A stretch of DNA of 64,000 bases from Polynucleobacter kasalickyi (GCF_900176405.1 NZ_FWXJ01000001.1:1-64000); one strand, 5' to 3'; counted from the first letter of the stretch, positions 29,005 through 39,621 are shown. Numbers and translations: made by a program. The notes: generated from the letters alone by a model not told the origin.

Positions 29005-30330
29005 ATGCAAGCAAATACTCTAAAGAAAAAGTGGCTCATCATCTCTCATGGTTTTAACATGGATGGTCGGGCAGCTAGTCTGACTGTGACCGATAAAATT
29101 CCTTATCTGATGGATGCTGGGATTGAACCCATTGTCTTGTCAGCTATTACCGGAGAAAAAGATAGCCGCTTTCCCCACTATCAGTTACTTCCTTGGGGAC
29201 CAGCGGGTCTGCGCTTTGATTTTCGCCATTATGTGGCAACCAAGTATGGTCGGGGTTGGATGTATAAAATCCTTACGCCACTCGTCTCGGCTTTATTACT
29301 GCCCTTTACGGCCCTAGAAAAACTCTTGATCGGCTTGTCTAGTCAGTCCTCCTGGTCCTTTGCTGCGGCCCATCGTGGCGAGAAAATCATCAAAAAAGAG
29401 CAGATTGAACTGATCTACTCCTCTGGCGGTGCTTGGTCAGCCCATTACGCAGCTTATCTGATCAAGAAATTGACTGGTAAAAAATGGATTGCCGAAATCC
29501 ATGATCCGATGGTGATTCGGGATGAGCCACAGGATAACGGTACAGCACCTCGTAAGTCCAAGGATAAGCGTTTTTTGCAACGTCTAGAAGGTCTCATTTG
29601 TCGGGATGCGGATCAAGTCTGGTGGTTTACACAAGGCGCACTCGATTATGCTAAATTGCGTCACCCCGTGCTTGGTGATAAAGGCTTTGTAGTGTTGCCT
29701 GGCGCATTGCCACCTGGTTGCGAAGAGCCCTTACCGACCCATCATCTCTATCAGGCCAAGTTACACATTGCGCATTTTGGCTCTCTCGCCAACGATCGCT
29801 CATTAGCACCGGTGCTTGCAGCCATTGCCCCTTTGTTAGACGCGAATCCTACGATCAAGAGTCGCCTACAAATTGATGTTTATGGTGCAGCCCTCGACCA
29901 AGCGAGTGTCGATGCTATCCAACAGTTGCATTTAGAGGACATTGTGCAAGCGCATGGCCGGATCGAAAATGATCCAGTAACCGCTAAGACCGGTCGCGAG
30001 CGCGTGATGGAAATCATGCGGGCAGCGGATGTACTCTTATTACTCCACGGTGATTATGAATGGTGCGCAGAATATATCCCGTCAAAATCCTATGATTATT
30101 TTTGGTCTGGAAGGCCCATTTGGGGCATCACCAACCGCAATCCCTTTTTTGATGAGATGTTGACTGAGCGAGGCGCTTACATAAGTCATACCTTAGATCC
30201 TGCTTCAATCCTGCAAGTCTTTCAACGGATTGAACAAGATTGGCAAGCTCAAGCTATACCGACCAGAGCGATGACAACAGTCACGCCGCAGAGTGCCGTT
30301 GAGACAATTTTAAAAAGAGTAGCCGCGTGA
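29005..30330 (+). CDS. GT4-type glycosyltransferase
   Basis: A 441-residue GT-B fold protein. The N-terminal lobe starts WLIISHGFNMDGRAAS, with YSSGGAWSAHYAAYL and AEIHDPM. The C-terminal lobe has HFGSLANDR, IMRAADVLLLLHG and YIPSKSYDYFWSG, the donor-binding region of GT4 enzymes. Its stop overlaps the GTG of the heptosyltransferase gene, so both likely act in LPS core assembly. The sugar it transfers is not evident. Confidence 0.82.
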   Translation: MQANTLKKKWLIISHGFNMDGRAASLTVTDKIPYLMDAGIEPIVLSAITGEKDSRFPHYQLLPWGPAGLRFDFRHYVATKYGRGWMYKILTPLVSALLLPFTALEKLLIGLSSQSSWSFAAAHRGEKIIKKEQIELIYSSGGAWSAHYAAYLIKKLTGKKWIAEIHDPMVIRDEPQDNGTAPRKSKDKRFLQRLEGLICRDADQVWWFTQGALDYAKLRHPVLGDKGFVVLPGALPPGCEEPLPTHHLYQAKLHIAHFGSLANDRSLAPVLAAIAPLLDANPTIKSRLQIDVYGAALDQASVDAIQQLHLEDIVQAHGRIENDPVTAKTGRERVMEIMRAADVLLLLHGDYEWCAEYIPSKSYDYFWSGRPIWGITNRNPFFDEMLTERGAYISHTLDPASILQVFQRIEQDWQAQAIPTRAMTTVTPQSAVETILKRVAA

Positions 30331-31361
30331 ATATTCTGCTTGTCAAACTCTCTTCTCTTGGGGATGTGCTCCACAATTTACCAGTCGTTTGGGACATTCG
30401 TGCGCAGTACCCTGACGCACATATTGCTTGGGCTGTAGAAGAAGGGTACGTCCATTTACTAGAGCCCCTGAAGTCAACCCCTGAGCTACGTGGGATTGAT
30501 GAAGTTATTCCCGTCTGTTTGCGTCGTGCTAAAAAAGATCTGTTCCGTGGGCGGGTGAAAAAAGCGATTGCCGCTTTTATCAAGATGAAAAAAGCCCTCA
30601 GATCAAAGCATTGGCATGTCATTGTAGAAACACAGGGTCTCATCAAATCAGCGTTGATTGCCAGTCTCGCAAAACAGTCGATGGTCACGACCAGTGTGTA
30701 TGGTATCGGTAATCAAACTCAATATTCCGGATATGAGCCGATGGCTAGATTCTTTTACGATCAAAGTATTCAGGTGCCTTTTCAGTTGCATGCGGTCGAT
30801 CGTTCACGGGCGATTCTGGCGAGTAGTTTGCAAGCGGCGTGGCCGAGTCGTGACATCGCTCCCCCGCAGTTTTATCCCAGCGAATACCTGACGCAGTTAC
30901 GTCGTCAAACCAATCCTTTAGGTTTTGTAGCAAACCAATATGTCATGTGTTTTCATGCGACGGCAAGGATTGCAAAAGCTTGGAATGAAGCAGCATGGGT
31001 GGCAATTGCTCAGTATTTAGTGAGTCAAGGACTTACCCCCGTCTTTCCTTGGGGCAATGCTGCTGAGAAAGTCGTTAGTGAACGCTTGGTCGCGCAAGTG
31101 CCTGGTGCGAACTTACCGCCAGCTTTTACGATTGCCCAGGCTGCTACCTTGGTTGCGCAAGCTCGCCTCACCATCGGCGTCGATACTGGACTCACCCACT
31201 ATAGTGCGGTATTAAATTTGCCCACGATTGAACTCTATATCGATTCACCGCGGTGGAAAACAGAGGGCTATTGGAGTACTCAGGTGATTAATCTGGGTGA
31301 TATGAGAACACCACCTACTGTCGATGAAGTCTTATTGGCAGTGCAGCAGTTGCTCGCTTGA
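30327..31361 (+). CDS. waaC: lipopolysaccharide heptosyltransferase I
   Basis: A 344-residue GT9 family enzyme. It begins ILLVKLSSLGDVLHNLP, the classic heptosyltransferase I N-terminus, and has HATARIAKAWNE (substrate-binding), FPWGNAAEK and IGVDTGLTHYSA (donor binding). WaaC adds the first L-glycero-D-manno-heptose to Kdo2-lipid A on the inner face of the inner membrane. The start is GTG at 30327, overlapping the GT4 stop by four bases. Confidence 0.93.
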   Translation: MNILLVKLSSLGDVLHNLPVVWDIRAQYPDAHIAWAVEEGYVHLLEPLKSTPELRGIDEVIPVCLRRAKKDLFRGRVKKAIAAFIKMKKALRSKHWHVIVETQGLIKSALIASLAKQSMVTTSVYGIGNQTQYSGYEPMARFFYDQSIQVPFQLHAVDRSRAILASSLQAAWPSRDIAPPQFYPSEYLTQLRRQTNPLGFVANQYVMCFHATARIAKAWNEAAWVAIAQYLVSQGLTPVFPWGNAAEKVVSERLVAQVPGANLPPAFTIAQAATLVAQARLTIGVDTGLTHYSAVLNLPTIELYIDSPRWKTEGYWSTQVINLGDMRTPPTVDEVLLAVQQLLA

Positions 31362-31425
31362 GCCCACTACTCGCTCTGCCATCGGGCTTAGTGCAAATGA
31401 CTTCTTCGACTAAAGTTGCCAGCCG

Positions 31426-33075
31426 TTAGTGTAATAACTTATTCACGGCAAGCACATCTTCATCCGTCAAAATCGCTGCTAAAGACTTGAGTTTGAGGCC
31501 ATTCATGATGGCGTCATACCTAGCCTTATACAAAGAAGACTGGGTAGTGATTAACTGATCCTGCGCGTTTAACACATCGATATTGATCCGCACACCCACG
31601 TTGTAACCGGTACGATTGGATTGTAAGGACGTCAGTGCTGATTTTTCAGCGGCTTCATACGCTTTAATTTGCGCAATACCATTGGTAAAGCCGAGATATG
31701 CTTGTTTGGAAGCTACAGCATTACTCTTCTTCACAAAATCAAGGGTAGACAGTGACTGATCATAAAGCGCTGCAGTTTGACGCGCATTTGAAGAAATTAA
31801 ACCACCAGTAAAGATGGGTACTGATACCTGCAAACCGATCTGATTTGCATAATAGGTATTTGGTGCTGAACTCGTCGCATTCCCTAAGGAGTTGTTATAG
31901 CCGGTTGATGCTTGTAAGGAGACCACGGGTAAGCGCGTCGCTTGGGCACTTCGATAATTACTCTTCGCAATTTCCGTATTGAGGCGACTAACGATCACGT
32001 TGTAATTCACGTCCTCGGTTTGCTTGACCCAATCTTCAATCGTATTTCCAGTCGCTAAGTGCAGCGCTTCAATAATATCGTTCGTAGCTAATTTACCTTT
32101 TGAATCAGCCAGATATTTAACAACACGTTCTTGTCTTAAGGTCTCGACTTTAGCCTGTTTGGACAATGGCAAAATGGCCATAATCGGTTGACCAACAATT
32201 TGCTCCAGCGCCGATTTCTTCACGAGTAGGTCAGATTGTGCGGCGATTTCTTGAGCAATCACAAGGTCATAGCGAGATTGGGCTTCATTGGTATCCACAA
32301 TGGTCGCGGTACCTACTGCAAAATTTCTTTTCGCTTGTTCCAACTGTTCGTTAATTAAACCTTTTTTATTCAGGTATAAATCAAGCGTATCTTGAGCGGT
32401 CAGGGCATCAAAGTAGGCTTGAGATACTCTGACGATGAGGTCTTGTTGGGCTTGTGCAAAGTTGGCTTCAGCCACACCCGTGAGCAAGTCACCTTGCTTG
32501 TATTTCTCAAAGATCGCCCAGTTAAAAAGGGGTTGACTCAGAGAAAGGGTCCAACCGGAGTTAGAGAAAACGTAGTCTTTGCGGTTCGCTACATTATTTA
32601 AGTTTGGATCGTAACGAATATCGGTGGATTGTGTCGAATACGAACCGGTAATTTGCGGTAGTAAAACAGAAAAAGCTTGCCAATAAGTTTCTCTACCAGC
32701 GGTGTAGGCATATTTAGCAGCATTATAGGTCGGGTCGAATTGCGCTGCTTCCTGAAATAGCTGAATTAAATCTTTAGCTTGCGGATTGGCAGCGTCTACC
32801 AATCTGGGCAAGGTGTAGGTTTGCACACTGGTGTTCGGTGAACTGTTTGGGGTCGCCGTCGGCATCGCACTCACGGTTGCGCTCTGCGCCTGCTTCACTT
32901 GCGCCATCACCTGCATCGCGCTCATTCCTTGCATTGACAGCAAGGCAATCACGACTGCCCAAGCGTTGAGTCGAAATGGCGAGACTTGCGCAGAACTTGA
33001 TCGAACTAGTGGAGCATTCCCGAAAGAATCATTGGTTAAATTTGAGTTTAATTTTTTCAATACAATTTGCTTCAT
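31426..33075 (-). CDS. tolC: TolC family outer-membrane channel protein
   Basis: An outer-membrane efflux channel of about 549 residues, longer than typical TolC (about 470-500). The N-terminus has an extra basic/serine-rich stretch before a hydrophobic signal segment ending near SAMQVMAQ. Two OEP repeats follow, with QPLFNWAIFEKYK, QAYFDALTAQDTL, GTATIVDTNEAQSRYDL and VGVRINIDVLNAQDQL, the hallmarks of TolC/TolC-like type I secretion and RND partners. An in-frame GTG or ATG at 33108-33111 would add up to 12 residues. It faces away from the macA-macB set, which it probably serves. Confidence 0.93.
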   Translation of the reverse strand: MKQIVLKKLNSNLTNDSFGNAPLVRSSSAQVSPFRLNAWAVVIALLSMQGMSAMQVMAQVKQAQSATVSAMPTATPNSSPNTSVQTYTLPRLVDAANPQAKDLIQLFQEAAQFDPTYNAAKYAYTAGRETYWQAFSVLLPQITGSYSTQSTDIRYDPNLNNVANRKDYVFSNSGWTLSLSQPLFNWAIFEKYKQGDLLTGVAEANFAQAQQDLIVRVSQAYFDALTAQDTLDLYLNKKGLINEQLEQAKRNFAVGTATIVDTNEAQSRYDLVIAQEIAAQSDLLVKKSALEQIVGQPIMAILPLSKQAKVETLRQERVVKYLADSKGKLATNDIIEALHLATGNTIEDWVKQTEDVNYNVIVSRLNTEIAKSNYRSAQATRLPVVSLQASTGYNNSLGNATSSAPNTYYANQIGLQVSVPIFTGGLISSNARQTAALYDQSLSTLDFVKKSNAVASKQAYLGFTNGIAQIKAYEAAEKSALTSLQSNRTGYNVGVRINIDVLNAQDQLITTQSSLYKARYDAIMNGLKLKSLAAILTDEDVLAVNKLLH

Positions 33076-33376
33076 TCGAATGTCTCTTATTAGTCTTCTC
33101 AAATACATCACATTAAAGTAAATACCTACTATCTTTACTCGGCCAGATTTTCAAACAATTATTTTTGCAATTAATAATGTAACAAGGAAATTTACAGTTA
33201 TTGTTAAATTAGCCTTCTATAACGCATCTAATTTGCAAAAAATGCCAAAAACAGTCTCAAAACAGGGTTTTCAATCACCTGTTTAATTTTTAATCATTGT
33301 AATCTCAAAGAATAAAATCACCAAAAACGATGTTTAAAGATTCCTTTTCATACTACAGAGGCTTAAAACGAAGCCC

Positions 33377-34048
33377 TTAAAATTCAAATACTTCGGCCTG
33401 GGATTGCTGCGATGTCAACATCGGTACTAAGGTCTCAAACAAGGCTTGCGTTTGGAAGTAATCATGACTGAGGCGAGTAATGAGGACGGCACTCATGACC
33501 GGGGCTTCCCCCACAAAAGCGAATAACCTGCCACCGATCGTTAATTGATGTTGAAGAGCAGTCGGCACATCCTTTAAACCACCAGAAATGCAAATAATGT
33601 CATAGGTATTGTTGCTAGCCAAATGCCAACCCTCAGAACCATCCCCTAGTTCTACTTTGACATTGGGAATGCGGCACTTATTCAGATTCGAGATGGCAAA
33701 GTCGGCTAGGGTTGGCAAGATTTCAACCGTGGTGACACTTTTGGCAAAATAAGCTAGTAGTGCTGCCATGTAACCTGAGCCAGTGCCAATTTCTAACACG
33801 ATATCTCGACCATTGGGTTTGAGTGCCTGCAAGACTCGCGCTTCAATCTTAGGTTCTAACATGACTTCGGCAGTGTCTAAAATCGGCAAAAAGATATCTG
33901 AGAAGACTAAGGGCAACTGCGCCTCTGTCGCAAAAAATTCTCGCTTAATGACATTTAAAGTTTCTAACACTTGTAGGTCAGTAACACTCCAAGGACGAAT
34001 TTGTTGTTCGATCATTTTGTGACGAAAGTTCGTAGTATTAATAGTCAT
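33377..34048 (-). CDS. pcm: protein-L-isoaspartate O-methyltransferase family protein
   Basis: A 223-residue PCMT-family methyltransferase with RHKMIEQQIRPW near the N-terminus, EIGTGSGYMAALLAYF (SAM motif I) and GDGSEGW. Its usual role is repair of isoaspartyl damage in proteins. Betaproteobacterial copies next to tolC belong to a divergent branch whose activity has not been shown to my knowledge. The conserved VGEAPVMSAVLI region is present. It is the upstream neighbour of tolC on the same strand. Confidence 0.85.
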   Translation of the reverse strand: MTINTTNFRHKMIEQQIRPWSVTDLQVLETLNVIKREFFATEAQLPLVFSDIFLPILDTAEVMLEPKIEARVLQALKPNGRDIVLEIGTGSGYMAALLAYFAKSVTTVEILPTLADFAISNLNKCRIPNVKVELGDGSEGWHLASNNTYDIICISGGLKDVPTALQHQLTIGGRLFAFVGEAPVMSAVLITRLSHDYFQTQALFETLVPMLTSQQSQAEVFEF

Positions 34049-34242
34049 GATGCAATCAGTAATAAAAGTTGTTCAAGGTAAAAGTGTTGAGTCAAAGAGG
34101 TGGCTGAAGTAAGCACTATTTTAATGGAGTTGAGCTTGAAATAAACCTTGATTTAATAAAAATTGAATAAAGTTAATAATATGACAATGTTTGTTACATC
34201 TTGTGGCTACAATAAAAATACTAAATTTACCTAAATATACTT

Positions 34243-35559
34243 ATGTCACAAAATCAAGCAAAACCAAAATCTTGGCTTAAATGGGTACTTCTGCTTTGTA
34301 TCGTCCTTGGCTGCGCTTTTCTTACTTGGTGGTTCGCAAAGCAGTATTTAGGGATCAATCAAACGAAGTACCTGACCGTTTCGGTCGAGGAAGGGCCGAT
34401 TGTCGCGAATATTCGGGCTAGCGGTACCCTCAACCCCGTCCGCTCTGTGACCGTAGGAACGGGCGTGTCTGGCATGATTCGTGAGTTGACGGTGGACTTT
34501 AACGATAAAGTAAAACAAGGTCAGGTGATTGCCAAGATTGATCAACGCGAATTCCAGGCGCGTTATGATCAGGCCGCTGCCAATTATGAATTGGCCTTAA
34601 AGAACCATGAATACAATCTTTCTTTAATGCAACAAGGCTTTATCTCCAAACAAGCCTTAGTTACCACCGATAACACCATGAAAGCGGCGCTTGGTGCCCT
34701 TGATCTCGCTAAAAAATCCCTCGATGACACCCTGATTCGCTCCCCAGTGGACGGTGTCGTGGTCAAACGGAGTGTGGAAGTGGGGCAAACGGTAGCCGCG
34801 AGTTTGCAATCTCCAGAGATTTTCATCATCGCTAGAAATTTGGCAGAGATGCAAGTAGAAACTTCAATTGATGAGTCGGATGTGGGACGGATTGAAGAGG
34901 GTCAAGAGGCCACGTTTACGGTGGATGCCTTCCCCAATAAAATATTTTCAGGCAAGGTCAAACAAGTACGTAAAGCACCAGTCAATATCCAAAATGTGGT
35001 GACTTATACCGTTTTAATCACAGCAGATAATCCAGATTTAAAGCTGTTACCTGGTATGACGGCCAACGCCCGCATTGTGGTGGAGAAGAAAGAACAGGCG
35101 CTCAAGATCTTAAATACAGCCCTGCGTTTTAGAATGCCACCCTCAGATAAGTCAGCTAGTGCTAATAAGACGGGTAAAGATCAAACGACAGAAAAATTAG
35201 CTTGGTGGAAATTTTGGGCAAGTAAAGAGAGTGCCTCAGCAGTCGCCGGCGCTAAAAAGGATTCTAGCGATCGACCTACTGGCGGCTTCGCAGGTGGTAA
35301 CTCATCACGATCCTCTCGCTTTGGGAGTGGCCAAAGTAATTTCCGCAGTGTCTATGTCTTAGAAAAAGAGGGCAATCAAGAAGTACCAGTGCGTAAAGCC
35401 TTTCGCTTAGGCTTAACGGATGGCGAATATTCTGAAATTTTGCCACTGCGCGATGCGAAAGAGGCACAATTAAAAGTCGGCGATTTGGTGATTAGCGGCA
35501 TTGAAGGTCAAGCTGCTGGTGCAGGTGCGGCCAAGCCTAGCGGCCCACGGATGTTCTAA
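34243..35559 (+). CDS. macA: MacA-like periplasmic adaptor (membrane fusion protein)
   Basis: A 438-residue adaptor with one N-terminal membrane anchor (residues ~12-30), then the lipoyl half-motif RASGTLNPVRSVTVGTGVSG and VDFNDKVKQGQVIAKID, a short alpha-hairpin with QQGFISKQALVTTD, the second lipoyl half SPVDGVVVKR, and a beta-barrel. The region ~305-375 is a low-complexity Ser/Gly/Lys-rich insert. It links the MacB transporter to TolC. The three genes macA, ATPase, permease are packed in order, and tolC is nearby on the other strand. Confidence 0.92.
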   Translation: MSQNQAKPKSWLKWVLLLCIVLGCAFLTWWFAKQYLGINQTKYLTVSVEEGPIVANIRASGTLNPVRSVTVGTGVSGMIRELTVDFNDKVKQGQVIAKIDQREFQARYDQAAANYELALKNHEYNLSLMQQGFISKQALVTTDNTMKAALGALDLAKKSLDDTLIRSPVDGVVVKRSVEVGQTVAASLQSPEIFIIARNLAEMQVETSIDESDVGRIEEGQEATFTVDAFPNKIFSGKVKQVRKAPVNIQNVVTYTVLITADNPDLKLLPGMTANARIVVEKKEQALKILNTALRFRMPPSDKSASANKTGKDQTTEKLAWWKFWASKESASAVAGAKKDSSDRPTGGFAGGNSSRSSRFGSGQSNFRSVYVLEKEGNQEVPVRKAFRLGLTDGEYSEILPLRDAKEAQLKVGDLVISGIEGQAAGAGAAKPSGPRMF

Positions 35560-35567
35560 GCCTCTTT

Positions 35568-36293
35568 ATGCCCTTAATACATACCCAACAACTCGTTAAA
35601 TCCTACGGCGATGGCATCCAACAAGTCAGAGCTCTTGACGGGGTGGATTTAGATATTGAACAGGGGGACTTTGTCGCGATTATTGGCGCTTCGGGTTCTG
35701 GCAAGTCTACCTTCATGAATATGATTGGTTGTCTGGATACGCCCACCAGTGGTACCTACGAACTCGCTGGTCAAAATGTGAGTCAGATGACCATTGATGA
35801 ACTCGCTGATATTCGTAGTCAACGGATTGGCTTTGTTTTTCAGCAGTTTAATTTACTGGCGAGAACTACTGCACTGGATAATGTCGCGATGCCCTTGCAA
35901 TACATTCGCTCTGGCAAACTCGCCGGCTTATCGAAGACAGAACAAAAGGAGCATGCTCGCAATAGGCTGGCTCAGGTTGGCCTAGGAGATCGATTAAGTC
36001 ATACCCCAAGTGAGATCTCGGGTGGACAACAACAGCGCGTTGCGATCGCTCGCGCTTTAGTCAATGATCCTGATTTGATTTTGGCAGATGAGCCCACTGG
36101 CGCATTAGACTCCAAAATGACTGTGGAGATTATGGACCTACTCAAATCGCTCAATCAAGAGGGGATGACCGTCATTGTGGTGACCCATGAACCGGATGTG
36201 GCGGCCTATGCCAACCATGTAGTGGTTTTTAAAGATGGCAAGATTATTGAGGTTAAACATCAACACCATGCCAGTGTTCCTCCTGTTCTGTAA
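35568..36293 (+). CDS. MacB-type ABC transporter ATP-binding subunit
   Basis: A 241-residue ATPase with Walker [10 protein letters not shown], the LolD/MacB-type [17 protein letters not shown], signature [14 protein letters not shown] and Walker [14 protein letters not shown]. In E. coli, MacB fuses this domain with the permease. Here they are two proteins, as in many Burkholderiales. It lies 8 bases after macA and 11 before the permease. Confidence 0.93.
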   Translation: MPLIHTQQLVKSYGDGIQQVRALDGVDLDIEQGDFVAIIGASGSGKSTFMNMIGCLDTPTSGTYELAGQNVSQMTIDELADIRSQRIGFVFQQFNLLARTTALDNVAMPLQYIRSGKLAGLSKTEQKEHARNRLAQVGLGDRLSHTPSEISGGQQQRVAIARALVNDPDLILADEPTGALDSKMTVEIMDLLKSLNQEGMTVIVVTHEPDVAAYANHVVVFKDGKIIEVKHQHHASVPPVL

Positions 36294-36304
36294 AGACCCT
36301 ATTT

Positions 36305-37537
36305 ATGTCGAACTCTGTTAACTTAATCATTGCCTTACAAGCACTACGCGTCAATAAATTGCGTTCTGTACTAACGATGCTGGGGATTGTGATTGGGGTT
36401 GCGGCTGTGATTGCCATGATTGCCATCGGCGGTGGAGCACAACAGCGGGTGCAAGAGCAAATTGCGAGCTTGGGCTCGAACCTGCTGATCGTCATTCCTG
36501 GCTCAGTGATTCAGTCCGGTGCTCGATTGGGGCTAGGAAACGCACAAACTTTAACAGAGTCAGATTACAAGGCGATCCAACAAGAAATCCCTGAAGTACA
36601 GGTTGCAGCGCCCGTCTCGAGAGGCAATGCGCAGGTTGTGTTTGGCAATACGAACTGGGCTACTTCCATTCAAGGTGTCTATAACGATTACTTTGAAGCC
36701 AGAGAGTGGGGACTGATTGAGGGAAGACTCTTTGATCAAGGTGAAATTAGCCGTTTCGGCAAAGTGGCAATTATTGGTAAGACGGTCGCTTCCCAGCTAT
36801 TTGGGGAAGATAATCCGATCGGTGAAATGGTCCGAATCAGGGGAATTCCTTTTGAGATTATTGGCGTTGCCGACGGTAAGGGACAAAGTGGCATGGGGCA
36901 AGATCAAGATGATGTCATTTTTGTGCCACTGACGACGGGTCGGGCACGCTTGTTTGGCGAACCTCGTGGTCGGATTGCTAGGGTTGGAACCATCTTGGTA
37001 AAAGCGCACAATGGTGCCGATACGAAGTATGTGGAAGATCGTATTACCGAGTTACTTCGTCAACGTCATCGCATTCAGCCCACAATGGAAAATGACTTCC
37101 AAGTCAGAAATCTCTCCGAGATTTTAAAAACGCAAGAAGCTGCTAGCCGTATTATGTCGATGTTACTCGCCGCCGTTGCTTCTGTGAGTTTGCTAGTCGG
37201 TGGGATTGGCATTATGAATATCATGCTCGTTTCAGTGACCGAAAGAACCCGAGAAATTGGTTTGCGTTTAGCCGTCGGTGCACGCAGTAAAGATATCATG
37301 ACGCAATTTTTAGTCGAAGCGATGACACTGTCCACTATTGGGGGGGGTATCGGTGTGCTATTAGGGGTTGGCATCTCCCTCTTAGTGGCTTGGCTGGCAG
37401 CTTGGAATATTAGTTTATCGATCTTATCGATTTTGTTGGCAGTGGGCTTTTCTGCAACCATTGGGATCTTTTTTGGTTACTATCCCGCCAAAACTGCCGC
37501 CAAAATGCAACCTATTGCCGCCTTGCGTTACGAATAA
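36305..37537 (+). CDS. macB: MacB-type ABC transporter permease
   Basis: A 410-residue permease with an N-terminal helix (residues ~20-42, GIVIGVAAVIAMIAIG), a large periplasmic MacB_PCD domain, and three C-terminal helices starting near SLLVGGIGIMNIMLVSVTERT. It has TREIGLRLAVGARSKDI, the coupling segment of MacB/FtsX-type permeases. With the separate ATPase, MacA and TolC it would export toxins, peptides or macrolides from periplasm to outside. Substrate is unknown. Confidence 0.93.
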   Translation: MSNSVNLIIALQALRVNKLRSVLTMLGIVIGVAAVIAMIAIGGGAQQRVQEQIASLGSNLLIVIPGSVIQSGARLGLGNAQTLTESDYKAIQQEIPEVQVAAPVSRGNAQVVFGNTNWATSIQGVYNDYFEAREWGLIEGRLFDQGEISRFGKVAIIGKTVASQLFGEDNPIGEMVRIRGIPFEIIGVADGKGQSGMGQDQDDVIFVPLTTGRARLFGEPRGRIARVGTILVKAHNGADTKYVEDRITELLRQRHRIQPTMENDFQVRNLSEILKTQEAASRIMSMLLAAVASVSLLVGGIGIMNIMLVSVTERTREIGLRLAVGARSKDIMTQFLVEAMTLSTIGGGIGVLLGVGISLLVAWLAAWNISLSILSILLAVGFSATIGIFFGYYPAKTAAKMQPIAALRYE

Positions 37538-37715
37538 GCATGTTTTGCGGATTGCAGTGTCAAGCTGCAGGCAAACTGTAAAACAAGCCGTTTAAAATAC
37601 ACACAGTACTCATGTTCAATTCCACCTCACGGTTTAAAAATTGACTAAAAATGAGCTGTCATCAATTTTTGAACCGTTGATGCTTCAATCGTTCATTCAA
37701 CCAATAGGAAACAAT

Positions 37716-38576
37716 ATGGATGTTGTTCTCGTTTTAAAGGCACTCATTTTAGGGGTGGTTGAGGGCTTAACTGAGTTTTTACCGATTTCTAGTACAGGGC
37801 ATTTGATTCTAGCGGGTCATTTACTCAACTTTAATGATGACAAGGGTAAAGCCTTTGAAGTGATTATTCAGTTAGGTGCCATTCTTGCGGTTTGTTGGGA
37901 ATTTAGATCGAAAATTGCTAGTGTGATTGCTGGACTTGGGAGAAGGCCTCTGTCCAATCGCTTCGCGTTGAATGTCATTATTGCCTCTTTACCAGCGATT
38001 ATTTTGGCCCTCGTCTTTGGCAAAATGATTAAAGCCCATTTATTTGCCCCGATTCCGGTGGCGACCGCTTTTATTGTGGGTGGTTTGATTATTTTGTGGG
38101 CGGAGCGTTTAGAGTCGGTTAAGCAAAAAAATCGGAAAGTGATTTTGCGTAGCATTGAAAATGTAGAAGACTTGAGTCCTAAAGATGCCATTAAAGTGGG
38201 TCTTGCGCAGTGTGCCGCACTCATCCCGGGTACTTCTAGGTCAGGTGCGACCATCATTGGCGGCATGTTATTTGGTTTACCAAGACAAGTGGCAACGGAG
38301 TTTTCTTTTTTCTTGGCGATTCCAGTGATTGCTGGGGCAACCGTATATGAGATTTATAAATTGAGACAAGAAATTGGTGGTATGGACTGGTCTACTTTCG
38401 GCCCAGTGTTGGCCATTGGTTTTGTGGCAGCCTTCATCTCTGCGTTTTTTTGTGTGCGTTGGTTAATTAAGTATGTCAGTCATCATGACTTCAGGCCATT
38501 TGCTTGGTACCGGATTGTATTTGGCATCGTTGTTCTTGCCACTTCAGCACTCGGTATAGTAAATTGGACGGCTTGA
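37716..38576 (+). CDS. uppP: undecaprenyl-diphosphatase UppP
   Basis: UppP (BacA) dephosphorylates undecaprenyl pyrophosphate to recycle the carrier used for peptidoglycan and O-antigen. It has eight predicted membrane segments, the motif [17 protein letters not shown] and the second motif [17 protein letters not shown]. From the ATG at 37716 (ribosome binding site AGGAAA upstream) the length is 286 residues, normal for the family. An in-frame TTG at 37641 would add 25 residues with no conservation. Confidence 0.96.
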   Translation: MDVVLVLKALILGVVEGLTEFLPISSTGHLILAGHLLNFNDDKGKAFEVIIQLGAILAVCWEFRSKIASVIAGLGRRPLSNRFALNVIIASLPAIILALVFGKMIKAHLFAPIPVATAFIVGGLIILWAERLESVKQKNRKVILRSIENVEDLSPKDAIKVGLAQCAALIPGTSRSGATIIGGMLFGLPRQVATEFSFFLAIPVIAGATVYEIYKLRQEIGGMDWSTFGPVLAIGFVAAFISAFFCVRWLIKYVSHHDFRPFAWYRIVFGIVVLATSALGIVNWTA

Positions 38577-38615
38577 TATATAAAAGTGATGCTGTTTTAA
38601 GATAGCGTACCAACT

Positions 38616-39428
38616 ATGACCCAACCAAAAAAAGAAAAAACTCCAGCTGAAATACTCGAACTAGCAGCCGAAACTACGCGTCTAGCAGGTGAGGAGGTCG
38701 CCTCCACTTCGGCAGTTTCTCTGTGGCCTCGTCGCATTAAGTCCTTTGTCATGCGTGCTGGTCGGACCACTTCTGGTCAACAAAAAGCCTTGGATGAGTT
38801 GGGTCCTCAGTTTCTGTTGCCCTTTAGCAAAGAACCCATTCAATGGCGTGAGGCTTTTGCAAACCTACCGCCTAAGTATATTTTAGAAATAGGTTTTGGC
38901 ATGGGTGAAACGACCGCCCATATTGCAAAGATTCGACCTGATGATAATTTTTTGGCAATCGAAGTGCATGAACCTGGCGTTGGCGCATTACTCAAGCGCA
39001 TCGGTGAGGAAAGCATTCACAATATCCGTATCATTCGACATGATGCGGTAGAAGTCATTGAATATATGTTGGGGGATGCTTCTTTGGATGGTTTTCATTT
39101 GTTCTTCCCAGATCCATGGCATAAGAAAAAACATAATAAGCGACGCTTGGTTCAACCCGGTTTCATCGAAAAAATTCTACCTAAATTAAAAAGTGGTGCT
39201 TATATTCATATGGCAACCGATTGGGAAGAGTACGCCTATCAAATGTTAGAAGTGCTTTCTCAAAATCCACAGATTAAAAATACCTCAACAAAGCTGGAGC
39301 GGCTAGAAGACGGTAGAGAGGTTTTAGGTTTTGCGACGCGCCCGGCGTATCGTCCCATTACTAAGTTCGAAAATCGCGGCCTCAAACTGGGTCATGGTGT
39401 TTGGGATCTGATGTTTGTCAAACTGTGA
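38616..39428 (+). CDS. trmB: tRNA (guanosine(46)-N7)-methyltransferase
   Basis: TrmB methylates G46 in the variable loop of tRNAs. The 270-residue protein has a charged N-terminal extension of about 70 residues, then EIGFGMGETT (SAM motif), EVHEPGVG, and the family hallmark FFPDPWHKKKHNKRRL. The C-terminal TKFENRG is also typical. Located 39 bases after uppP. Confidence 0.96.
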   Translation: MTQPKKEKTPAEILELAAETTRLAGEEVASTSAVSLWPRRIKSFVMRAGRTTSGQQKALDELGPQFLLPFSKEPIQWREAFANLPPKYILEIGFGMGETTAHIAKIRPDDNFLAIEVHEPGVGALLKRIGEESIHNIRIIRHDAVEVIEYMLGDASLDGFHLFFPDPWHKKKHNKRRLVQPGFIEKILPKLKSGAYIHMATDWEEYAYQMLEVLSQNPQIKNTSTKLERLEDGREVLGFATRPAYRPITKFENRGLKLGHGVWDLMFVKL

Positions 39429-39621
39429 TAAAAACAGACCATTGATTGACAACCAGATCCATCAATATCCTCTGTTAAGGGATTTAAAGGAGGTATAGGG
39501 AGGACGCCTTTTAAATTTTTTGTTGTTAAAAGTCAATATCAAGAACCTAATTTCTTCCCATAATATGAGAAAAATCGAAATATCTCGTAGAAATCCAGAT
39601 AATTTCAGATCATAAAATTAG

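Noticed and set aside
30281..30688. Minus-strand open frame over the waaC start
   Set aside because: It overlaps the certain heptosyltransferase N-terminus and lacks any recognisable motif.
37075..37461. Minus-strand open frame inside the macB permease gene
   Set aside because: Antisense to a highly conserved permease; composition (Ser/Thr/Pro/Ile) is typical of a shadow frame.
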